DNA from: Baffinella frigidus
Lineage: Eukaryota; Cryptophyceae; Cryptomonadales; Baffinellaceae
Assembly: GCA_026770585.1 (NCBI GenBank)
Contig: MU646796.1
Location: 241,162-258,678 of the forward strand
Direction of reading: 5' to 3'
Length of the DNA: 17,517 nt
Shown: positions 14,011 through 17,517 of the stretch, piece after piece
Layout of the letters: each line of letters opens with the position of its first letter
Numbering within the stretch: the stretch's first letter is position 1
Made by a program: the position numbers and the translations under genes
Notes under the pieces: generated by a model
Told to the model about the DNA's origin: nothing
Database searches by the model: none
Seen by the model: only the letters and a program-made list of their open reading frames with translations

Positions 14011-15502
14011 GAGAGAGAGAGATGCAGGACGGCGACCTCAAGACGGCCCGTGCGCTTCACGCCGAGCTCTGCTTCCTCTGTAAGGTCACGCCCTTTCGAG
14101 AGAGAGAGACCTTGCTGGGGTTGAGCATCGCCTAGATATTGAGTTGAGCATCCCCGCCGAGCTCACCCTCTGCTCTGCAAGGTGCGCGAGGACGTGTCTA
14201 ACACCCTAAGTGTCTAAACCCCTTAGGGTTTCATCACAGGGCTCTACAAGTTTTGCACGGTTTGGTCCTAGAGGGGGGAGGAGAAGGGGGGGGGGGGGGG
14301 GCTCTGCAAGGTGCGCACCGCCACCGCGTGTGTTGGCTCTGGAAGGAACTCCGCTCGCGTGCCAGGTGGGCGTTTTCAGAATCCCCGCTTCTTATGAGCG
14401 AGGTACCCCTGTACTGGCCACTGAAGGAATATAGCACAACGAAACAGAAGGCGAGAGGCGCGTAGCAGCCCCCATCCTCACACCCCGAGGCGGGCCCGTC
14501 CTCGCCTCCATCTGTACAGGGCGGTTTGATGTGATCCGCAAGGAAGCATGGCCTTTCTACAGAACAAGTTCCGGTGTCCGCCTATGTTGGGAGCTCCAAG
14601 AACCTGAAGGACCTTAAGGCGGCGGGCGTCATGATATTGAACCCTGAACCCCAAACCCTGAACCCCAAAGCCTACGAGGCAATGTTCTGCGAGACAAACC
14701 CGGTCGCGTGCAAGGGGTAGCCCTGTATCCCTTCTCACGATTCTACCTTGGCCATAGTTTAGGTTTAGGGTTTAGGGTTTAGGGGCCTGCGACCTTCTGG
14801 GGGTCAAATATGACCCCTCGCTCCGTGAGGGGTGTTGATGTGATCCGAAAGGAAGCATGGCCTTTCTATAGAACAGAACCAGTTCCGGTGTCTGCCTATG
14901 TTGGGAGCTCGAAGAACCTAAAGGACCTAAAGGATTCGCAGGTGCGACTCTTTCCCCCTAAAGCCTAACCCGAATCAGGCGATGTTCTGCGAGTCGAACC
15001 CGATCCCCTGCAAGGCGGCCGGCGCGATGATGGGCAAGTGCCCTAAGCCCTAAACCCCAAACCCTAAACCCTAAACCCTAAACCCTAAACCCTAAACCCT
15101 GAACCAGGCAAGTGGAAGCAGAACTTCCGCCTCCCCCTCACCAAGCTCCAGGTAAACCCTAGACCCTAAACCCCAAACCCTAAACCCTGAACCCTGAACC
15201 CTAAACCCTAAACCCTTTCCTAAACCCCAAACCCTAAACCCTAAACCCTAAACCCCAAACCCTAAACTATCCCTTAAGTGGCCATACCGTCAAATTTGAC
15301 GGCCAAGAGGTCTCTAGGCAGGTCCTAGGGCCCTACGGTAGGGCGTATGAGCCTACTGGCCACTTGAGGGATAAACCCTAAACTATACCCTAAACCCTAA
15401 ACCCTAAACCCTAAACCCTAAACTCTAAACCCTAAACCCTAAACCCAGGCCTGCAACGAGGCCCCGATCAAGGCCGCGCTCGTGGCCGCGGGCCTCATGT
15501 AG
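6000..15502 (+). CDS. dapA: 4-hydroxy-tetrahydrodipicolinate synthase (DHDPS), 14 exons
   Basis: The exons are 6000-6028, 6325-6441, 6912-6969, 8553-8606, 9295-9357, 10493-10585, 10920-10971, 11207-11250, 11770-11841, 12873-12944, 13750-13854, 14979-15033, 15108-15151 and 15449-15502. They total 912 nt, 303 residues plus TAG, with consistent phases; bacterial DHDPS is about 290 residues. The enzyme condenses pyruvate with aspartate semialdehyde in lysine/diaminopimelate synthesis. Motifs seen: SYVALVTPF (19-27), GTTGES (57-62), GGGGSN (89-94), PYYNKP (119-124, Tyr121 matching the catalytic Tyr133 of E. coli), IKEATGN (174-180, Lys175 the Schiff-base lysine), SGDDS (197-201), NPIP and RLPLT near the C-terminus. 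Arg138 of E. coli is Lys123 here, a common variant. All introns are GT-AG except intron 12 (GC-AG). Exon 1 adds only ten residues and the alternative start is the ATG at 6326. No plastid transit peptide is visible, so an upstream exon may be missed or the enzyme may be cytosolic. Confidence 0.92.
6029..6324 (+). other. dapA intron 1
   Basis: This intron has a good donor (AAG then GTACGC) and a GTGCAG acceptor. It has no heptamer array and no MITE, unlike most other introns. The CAGACACAGCCTCGGTGGGGG stretch (first bases near 6205) recurs with one change near 15939-15965 beyond the gene end. Confidence 0.6.
6801..6818 (+). pseudogene. Partial copy of dapA exon 3, upstream side
   Basis: After a GCGCAG acceptor, 18 bases match the start of exon 3 (CACCGCGGGTATCCTCCC with one change). 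The copy then decays. It keeps the acceptor and the 5' part and lies upstream of the real exon at 6912. Confidence 0.7.
7151..7310. mobile_element. MITE related to 13562-13727, copy 1
   Basis: The left end CCACACAGCGGAGTTCGAAGG and the interior to about 7258 match 13562-13680. The interior includes CCCTACGGTAGGCAATCCGT. The right end GCCCGATGTGTGG is diverged. It sits in dapA intron 3. Confidence 0.65.
7337..7486 (+). pseudogene. Two partial copies of dapA exon 3, downstream side
   Basis: At 7337-7363 and 7460-7486 the sequence reads GESPNLTHE and GESPTLADE, copies of the exon 3 end GESPTLTDE. The real exon is followed by GTTCGC; the copies have ATTCGC and TTTCGC, so their donors are lost. 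They keep the 3' part of the exon. Confidence 0.8.
7540..7688. other. Intron 3 sequence shared with window start
   Basis: Positions about 7593-7640 resemble 404-440 (shared TCGATTT...GTGGCCGATT). This is probably an old dispersed element. No exon was recognised. Confidence 0.4.
7689..7805. mobile_element. Palindromic MITE in dapA intron 3
   Basis: This 117-bp element starts CAGAGTGGGAG and ends CTCCCACTCTG. The inverted repeat extends inward imperfectly for about 45-50 bases on each side. No target duplication is evident. Confidence 0.6.
7815..8070 (+). repeat. Degenerate CCCCAAA/CCCTAAA array in intron 3
   Basis: About 250 bases of C-rich heptamer-like units (CCCCAAA, CCCTAAC, CACCAAA). 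The C-rich strand is the dapA sense strand. Confidence 0.8.
8236..8472 (+). pseudogene. Partial copies of dapA exon 4, upstream side
   Basis: At about 8240-8276 the sequence GCAGAAGGTGGTGAATACTG, followed by TGGTCGACAAA, resembles the first 37 bases of exon 4. A shorter copy (AAGACGGTGGTCGAC) lies at about 8457-8472. Both precede the real exon at 8553. Neither keeps a convincing acceptor. Confidence 0.55.
8751..8820. repeat. 30-bp tandem repeat in dapA intron 4
   Basis: Units lie at 8751-8780 and 8781-8810, differing at one base, with a partial third. Each contains CTCCTGGTACGC. Confidence 0.9.
8915..9022. mobile_element. Near-perfect long palindrome in dapA intron 4
   Basis: Two arms of about 51 bases (left to 8965, right from 8970) pair with few mismatches, joined by a 4-base loop. 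The outer ends read GACTCAAATAGTG and CACTATTTGAGCC. It is probably a MITE. No sure target duplication was found. Confidence 0.7.
9090..9133. repeat. CT microsatellite
   Basis: A (CT)n run with a few CG interruptions, pyrimidine-rich on the dapA sense strand. Confidence 0.85.
9245..9280. repeat. Inverted repeat just before exon 5
   Basis: The arms GGGTAACGTTTCCCAA and TTGGGAACGTTAACACCC are about 15-18 bases and close to the exon 5 acceptor. This could be a shrunken MITE. Confidence 0.45.
9434..9479 (+). pseudogene. Partial copy of dapA exon 5, downstream side
   Basis: This copy covers 46 bases of the exon's 3' part, reading [15 protein letters not shown] and followed by a GTACCG donor. It differs from the real exon by one insertion-like shift of GAGG for GAGG context, giving Glu where the real exon has Arg. 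There is no acceptor in front, so it is not an independent exon. Confidence 0.85.
9500..9660. repeat. Divergent ATACGAATAA-type repeats
   Basis: Units containing TCTCATATAC...ACGAATAATC recur near 8281-8310, 9565-9605, 9888-9915 and 10135-10210. They form part of the intron unit that has been multiplied together with the exon-6 echoes. Confidence 0.45.
9671..9724. repeat. Hairpin with duplicated arm
   Basis: CCTCGTTTGAGGAA occurs twice directly (9671 and 9691) and once inverted (9707-9720). It is probably a transposon remnant. Confidence 0.5.
9835..10420 (+). pseudogene. Four partial copies of dapA exon 6, upstream side
   Basis: Copies of the exon 6 start (GACCTCGGGTGCGACGTGG) lie at 9835-9886 (GCAG in front), 10084-10128 (acceptor lost, GGGG), 10284-10329 (ACAG) and 10412-10420 (GTAG). 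The real exon starts at 10493. All keep the 5' part; none reaches the exon's 3' half. The sequences between them (CTCCGCAAAACTTCG, CTAATGTCTCGAT) are also repeated, so whole units of intron tail plus exon head were duplicated. Confidence 0.85.
9918..10017. mobile_element. MITE, TCCCTTAAGTGGCCA family, copy 1
   Basis: This 100-bp element has termini TCCCTTAAGTGGCCAG and CTGGCCACTTGAGGGA, with TA on the left and CA on the right. It interrupts one exon-6 echo unit. The paralogous unit at about 10343-10368 lacks it (GTCTATAACTCCGC), so an empty site is visible in the same intron. Confidence 0.85.
10586..11206 (+). repeat. Heptamer variants filling dapA introns 6 and 7
   Basis: Intron 6 (10586-10919) is largely CCATAAA, CCCTAAA, CCGTAAA and CCGTGAA units. 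Intron 7 (10972-11206) is largely CCCGAAA units. The donors GTAAACC and GTGAACC look like heptamer variants themselves. Exon 7 (10920-10971) lies between them. Confidence 0.85.
11108..11129 (+). pseudogene. Partial copy of dapA exon 8, upstream side
   Basis: 22 bases reading GTIAKLN resemble the exon 8 segment at about 11219-11238. There is no acceptor in front and the flanks differ. Confidence 0.65.
11255..11755 (+). repeat. CCCGAAT/CCCGAAA heptamer array in dapA intron 8
   Basis: Almost all of this 519-nt intron (11251-11769) is a degenerate array of CCCGAAT, CCCGAAA and CCCCAAT units. GAA in place of TAA removes the stop codon of the telomeric unit, so long frames stay open on both strands. 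Those frames are not genes. Confidence 0.9.
11954..12000 (+). pseudogene. Partial copy of dapA exon 9, downstream side
   Basis: 47 bases resemble the 3' part of exon 9 (GGCAACGT... to GCGGCATCCAG) and keep the CAG/GTTCG donor. It lies 112 bases after the real exon. Confidence 0.8.
12025..12085. repeat. 30-bp tandem duplication in intron 9
   Basis: Two diverged units end in TTGTAGGGCCACGTCCT. Confidence 0.8.
12173..12312. mobile_element. AT-rich MITE with AATC target duplication
   Basis: This 140-bp element has termini TCATATGGAAAC and GTTTCCATATGA, with arms imperfectly extending about 40 bases. AATC lies on both sides (12069-style flank at 12169-12172 and 12313-12316). It is clearly more AT-rich than its surroundings. 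No coding capacity. Confidence 0.75.
12434..12517 (+). repeat. Dispersed coding-like repeat, copy 1
   Basis: Shares a 43-base identical stretch with copy 2. A CTGCAG acceptor-like site at about 12452-12457 precedes a frame reading [16 protein letters not shown]. See copies at 14525 and 14834. Confidence 0.75.
12570..12781 (+). pseudogene. Partial copy of dapA exon 10, split by a MITE
   Basis: After an AAACAG acceptor, 12570-12589 copies the first 20 bases of exon 10 (IFSGDDS). The copy then continues at 12758-12781 (TVPL region). A CTAGCTCTGCC-family MITE lies between. The echo keeps the acceptor and 5' part and precedes the real exon at 12873. Confidence 0.9.
12590..12752. mobile_element. 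MITE, CTAGCTCTGCC family, copy 3
   Basis: This 163-bp element has termini CTAGCTCTATCCCACTTG and its near complement ending GGGGCAGAGCTAG. A 5-bp target duplication GACTC lies at 12585-12589 and 12753-12757. The centre holds C and G homopolymer runs of about 10-14 bases. It is inserted into the exon 10 echo, so it arrived after that duplication. Confidence 0.92.
13010..13056. repeat. Short direct repeat in intron 10
   Basis: CTCTCCAACGCAAGGATTTGAT occurs twice in near-tandem (a unit of about 22 bases), shortly after exon 10. Confidence 0.7.
13158..13200 (+). pseudogene. Partial copy of dapA exon 11, upstream side
   Basis: After a CTGCAG acceptor, 43 bases read [14 protein letters not shown], matching the start of exon 11 ([14 protein letters not shown]). 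The copy then runs into GAGAGA sequence. A much shorter trace (CGCGAACATTG) lies near 13530. Confidence 0.85.
13562..13727. mobile_element. MITE related to 7151-7310, copy 2
   Basis: This 166-bp element has termini CCACGCAGCGGACTTCG and CGCTGTGTGG with about 26-base imperfect arms. It carries CCCTACGGTAGGCAATCCGT and an internal hairpin CGGGCTC/GAGCCCG. It ends 22 bases before the real exon 11. Confidence 0.75.
13885..14020. repeat. GA microsatellite in intron 11
   Basis: A purine-rich (GA)n tract with interruptions, including a GGGGGGG run, lies between the real exon 11 and its first downstream echo. Confidence 0.9.
14021..14310 (+). pseudogene. Three partial copies of dapA exon 11, downstream side
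   Basis: 14021-14084 copies the last 64 bases of exon 11 ([21 protein letters not shown]) and keeps a GTCACG donor. 14156-14181 keeps about 26 bases, and 14301-14310 keeps only GCTCTGCAAG; both are followed by GTGCGC. The copies become shorter with distance and always retain the donor end. Confidence 0.85.
14370..14413 (-). mobile_element. Solo arm of the 16187-16318 element
   Basis: 44 bases are identical to the reverse complement of 16185-16228. Only one arm is present here, in dapA intron 11. Confidence 0.8.
14525..14619 (+). repeat. Dispersed coding-like repeat, copy 2
   Basis: A TTTCTACAG acceptor-like site (14554-14562) is followed by the [16 protein letters not shown] frame. It runs directly into a short piece (14612-14634) resembling the 3' part of dapA exon 12. 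That piece lies upstream of the real exon and breaks the usual echo rule. Confidence 0.75.
14679..14714 (+). pseudogene. Partial copy of dapA exon 12, upstream side
   Basis: Reads [12 protein letters not shown], a copy of [12 protein letters not shown]. It keeps an AG in front (ACGAG) and ends in a stop soon after. Confidence 0.85.
14757..14833. repeat. TTTAGGG tract and hairpin remnant
   Basis: 14757-14785 is TTTAGGG-oriented, opposite to all other dapA intron tracts. It is followed by a GGGGTCAAATATGACCCC hairpin resembling the interior of the element at 15812. Confidence 0.55.
14834..14936 (+). repeat. Dispersed coding-like repeat, copy 3
   Basis: Matches copy 2 from TTGATGTGATCCG onward. 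Differences from copies 1 and 2 inside the [16 protein letters not shown] frame are silent. A 5-base insertion lies just before that frame. Confidence 0.75.
15034..15107 (+). other. dapA intron 12: telomere-like heptamers, GC-AG
   Basis: The 74-nt intron is GCAAGTG, then nine 7-mers (CCCTAAG, CCCTAAA, CCCCAAA, five CCCTAAA, CCCTGAA), then CCAG. GGCAAGTG occurs at both edges (15033-15040 and 15107-15114), so the exon sequence is duplicated around the tract. The donor is GC, in the strong context GCAAGT. Confidence 0.9.
15152..15448 (+). repeat. dapA intron 13: CCCTAAA array interrupted by a MITE
   Basis: The intron is heptamers from the donor (GTAAACCCTAG) to the acceptor (AAACCCAG), apart from the element at 15270-15371. 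Confidence 0.9.
15270..15371. mobile_element. MITE, TCCCTTAAGTGGCCA family, copy 2
   Basis: This 102-bp element has TA on both sides (15268-15269, 15372-15373) and is inverted relative to copy 1. It was inserted in a CCCTAAA array inside intron 13. Confidence 0.9.
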
Positions 15503-15811
15503 AGTATGCCTCGTACACAAGGTGTGTCAGCCTCGGTCGGACAGGTGACGAGCCTCGGTCGGACAGGTGACGAGCCTCGGTGGTAGACTAATGAACGGTA
15601 TCTTCGGTCTCGCGTGTGCGTCGGGCCTTGGCCTCTGCGGCCTCTCCCCTCCCAAGCGGGGTCCCATCTGGTAGCGAAGGTTGTTCCGGGGCTCTTTTCC
15701 TCGGAACGACCAACGGATGGCAGAAAAAACGGCGGGCGGGGCGCTGGCGAAGCGCTCCACTGGGGTTGACCGTGCTGCCTCTCTTCTCCCAAGCGGGGTC
15801 TCGAGGTGATA
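15503..15811. other. Sequence after dapA stop, no gene seen
   Basis: It contains a 22-bp tandem repeat at 15529-15583 (AGCCTCGGTCGGACAGGTGACG, 2.5 copies) and a hairpin near 15679-15713 (GGTTGTTCCGGGG arm). CTCCCAAGCGGGGTC occurs twice. No clear polyadenylation signal was recognised. Confidence 0.5.
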
Positions 15812-15911
15812 TCCCTTCAGTGGCGAGTAGGCTCATACGCTCTACCGTAGGACCCTAGGACCTGCCTGGGACCTCAGAGGGTCTGTTTGGACCCCCTCGC
15901 CCCTTCAGGGA
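15812..15911. mobile_element. MITE, TCCCTTAAGTGGCCA family, copy 3
   Basis: A 100-bp, more diverged copy (TCCCTTCAGTGG ... CCCTTCAGGGA) with TA on both sides (15810-15811, 15912-15913). Confidence 0.85.
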
Positions 15912-15913
15912 TA

Positions 15914-16186
15914 GAGTGCACATGGCCTCTCTCGAGGTCGAGCTCAGACGCAGCCTCGGTGGGGGGGGTCCTGCTGAGACTCATGTAGGCGCGCGGCCGT
16001 GTGCACATGACCTCTCCTGCTCCTAGAGATGCGTCTAGGCTTTTGCAAGTCACCCTGCGTGGTGGTAGAACAAGTCTCACTTGGCATACAACGTGATGCC
16101 CTCCTGTACATGTCCTTTCAGAAGGATTGGTGGGCCTGGCACTGAAATTACATGTGGCTCTAGGCGGCATCGCTCATCGCCCGTTA
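15914..16186. other. Unassigned sequence with internal duplication
   Basis: GTGCACATGGCCTCTC (about 15916) recurs as GTGCACATGACCTCTC (about 16001). The block near 15939-15965 matches part of dapA intron 1. On the minus strand VTCKSLDASLGAGE between AG and GT could be an exon of the third gene, but it does not fit the phase of exon 16525-16609. Confidence 0.35.
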
Positions 16187-16318
16187 CAGGGGTACCTCGC
16201 TCATAAGAAGCGGGGATTCTGAAAACGCTCGGTACCCGATTCTTAAATTTAAGATATAAAACCCCTCCAAAACGCTTAGTTCTTATCAGAACCAGTTCTT
16301 ATGAGCGAGGTACCCCTG
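16187..16318. mobile_element. MITE, CAGGGGTACCTCGCTCATA family
   Basis: This 132-bp element has inverted termini of about 23 bp (CAGGGGTACCTCGCTCATAAGAA and complement), flanked by TA on both sides. A solo arm lies at 14370 and a shortened relative at about 16423-16454. Confidence 0.85.
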
Positions 16319-16524
16319 TATAGGGCCCGAGTTGACTAATTATGCGTTCAGACTCGGGTTCTGGGCCGACGCGGGACCATAGGTGCTGCGCGGCACCGCA
16401 CGCCCCGGTGATCCTAGGGGGGTGGGCGTTTCTTATGTGCGAGATACCCCTGTACATGGGGCGTATCCCTAGAACCGGCGCATCACAGCGCGTCCGGACG
16501 CTTACTTGATGTAAGCTTACTTAC

Positions 16525-16609
16525 TTGGCCACCATGTCAGAGGGGCCACCCCCTGCCTGTTGCAGAGCGTCTCATCGCCGCCTTTTCTCACAAGATACTG
16601 GTACAGCTC
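16525..16609 (-). CDS. Internal exon of a third, unidentified gene
   Basis: On the minus strand a GCGCAG acceptor is followed by 85 bases with only one open frame, ELYQYLVRKGGDETLCNRQG, then VAPLTWWP. The donor GTAAGTAAG is a perfect match to the general consensus. A decayed copy of its start lies upstream at about 16844-16870, the same echo pattern as in the other genes. An alternative is a first exon starting at the ATG at 16627 (adding MMNPAQ). I do not recognise the family. Confidence 0.5.
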
Positions 16610-16843
16610 CTGCGCAGGGTTCATCATTTGGGTTTTAGGAAGGTTTTGGGGGTTAGGGGATAGTTTTTAGGGTTTAGCTTTTAGCTTTTAGGTTTTTGGT
16701 TTCAGGGGTTGGGGTTTGGGATGCGGGGTTTGGGGTTTGGGGTTTGGAAATTGGGGTTTGGGGTCTGGGGTCTGGGGTCTGGGGTCTGGGGTTTGGAGTT
16801 TGGGGTGTGGGGTTTGCGGTTTGCGGTTTGGGGTTTGGGGTGT

Positions 16844-16870
16844 TAGTTTGATACGGCTAGAGCTCCTGTG
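16844..16870 (-). pseudogene. Partial copy of the 16525-16609 exon, upstream side
   Basis: TTCACAG is followed by GAGCTCTAGCCGTATC, resembling the real exon start GAGCTGTACCAGTATC. It keeps an acceptor. A further trace (AAAAGACGGAGG) lies near 16966-16980. Confidence 0.55.
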
Positions 16871-17254
16871 AACCACCTAGGGTTTAGGGTTCAGGGTTTA
16901 TTGTATTAGGGATTGGGGTTCAGGATTTGAGTGTTAACAGAGAAAGAACTGTATTGGTACCAACACGGCCTCCGTCTTTTCTAGGGTTTAGGGTTTAGGG
17001 TATGCGGCATGGGATTTTAGGGGTTTACGGTTTAGGCTTTGGGGTTTGGAGTTTGGGGTTGGGGGCTTGGGGCTTGGGGTTTGGGGTTTAGGGGTCAGGG
17101 TTCAGGGTTCAGGATTTAGCGTTCAGAGTTTAGGGTTTTGGAGTTAAGGTTTAAGGTTTAGGGTTTAGGGTGTAGGGTTTAGGGTTTAGGGTTTAGGGTT
17201 TAGAGTTTCGGGTTTAGGGTTTAGGGTTTAGGGTTGAGGATTGAGAGGGTAGGT

Positions 17255-17345
17255 TTTAGATTCGACCCCGGTGCACCGAATCGCGAAGGTAATTAAATTA
17301 GTTTAAATCAATTTAATTCAATTTCCAGAGGCAATTTAATTCACC
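17255..17345. other. Non-repeat island with AT-rich inverted repeats
   Basis: GGTGCACC palindrome in a GATTC...GAATC hairpin (about 17260-17283), then AATTAAATT-type inverted repeats to 17342. The base composition differs from the flanks; it could be a small transposon. No exon was identified. Confidence 0.4.
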
Positions 17346-17517
17346 CTTGAGTTTTTAGGGTTTGGGATTCAGGGTTTAGGGTTTAGGGTTTAGGGTTTAG
17401 GGTTTAGGGTTTAGGGTTTAGGGTTTAGGGTTTAGTGATAAGGGTTTAGGGTTTAGGGTTCGTTGTTTAGGATTCAGGGGTCGGGGTTTAGGTTTTAGGG
17501 TTTAGGGTTTAGGGTTT

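Larger units (their letters stand above)
16630..17517 (-). repeat. Long TTTAGGG-like block at right end
   Basis: About 890 bases are mostly TTTAGGG and degenerate forms (GGGGTTT, GTTCAGGG), with the best uninterrupted run at about 17369-17437. Read on the strand of the exon at 16525-16609 it is CCCTAAA-like, as expected for its upstream intron. Non-repeat islands lie at 16844-16880, 16930-16985 and 17255-17345. Confidence 0.8.

Noticed and set aside
13802-14135. Arg/Glu-rich open frames on the plus strand and Ser/Leu-rich ones on the minus strand
   Set aside because: They are translations of the GA tract; only the exon 11 part is real coding sequence.
15874-16170. Minus-strand open frame of 98 codons
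   Set aside because: It overlaps a MITE and has no recognisable motif. A possible small exon within it does not fit the phase of the nearby exon.
16630-17517. True chromosome end
   Set aside because: The heptamers are degenerate and interrupted by unique islands and an exon echo, and similar tracts fill introns throughout the window.

Overview
This is a piece of eukaryotic nuclear DNA. It shows spliced genes made of many short exons, GT-AG (and one GC-AG) introns, and introns packed with plant/alga-type telomere-like heptamers (CCCTAAA/TTTAGGG and variants), small inverted-repeat transposons and microsatellites. A bacterial-type lysine-pathway gene (dihydrodipicolinate synthase, dapA) in such a genome suggests an alga or another plastid-bearing protist. 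I cannot name the lineage: glaucophytes, chromerids and dinoflagellates are guesses only.

Layout. (1) Positions 1 to 5835 carry the 5' part of a minus-strand gene for an acidic, TPR-repeat protein. Six exons join in frame, and the gene runs off the left edge. (2) Positions 5836-5999 are a 164-base divergent spacer, probably a shared promoter. (3) Positions 6000-15502 carry a plus-strand dapA gene. I reconstruct 14 exons (912 nt, 303 codons plus stop) with all phases consistent and the active-site motifs present. (4) Positions 15503-16524 are intergenic or intronic sequence with transposon remnants. (5) Positions 16525-16609 hold one internal exon of a third, unidentified minus-strand gene. 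A long TTTAGGG-like block lies to its right, up to the window end.

The most unusual feature is the structure of the introns. Nearly every exon in all three genes is accompanied, inside the neighbouring introns, by decayed partial copies of itself ('exon echoes'). Copies upstream of an exon usually keep the splice acceptor and the exon's 5' part; copies downstream usually keep the exon's 3' part and the splice donor. Miniature inverted-repeat elements of several families sit among them, often with clear target-site duplications. One is inserted inside an exon echo, which gives the order of events. One 74-nt intron of dapA consists of nine telomere-like heptamers between two copies of an 8-base exon sequence, as if a telomeric tract had been inserted into an exon and become an intron.

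The dapA product would condense pyruvate with aspartate semialdehyde, the committed step of diaminopimelate/lysine synthesis. The TPR gene and the third gene have no evident functional link to it. Most long open frames in this window are by-products of heptamer or dinucleotide repeats, which lack stop codons.
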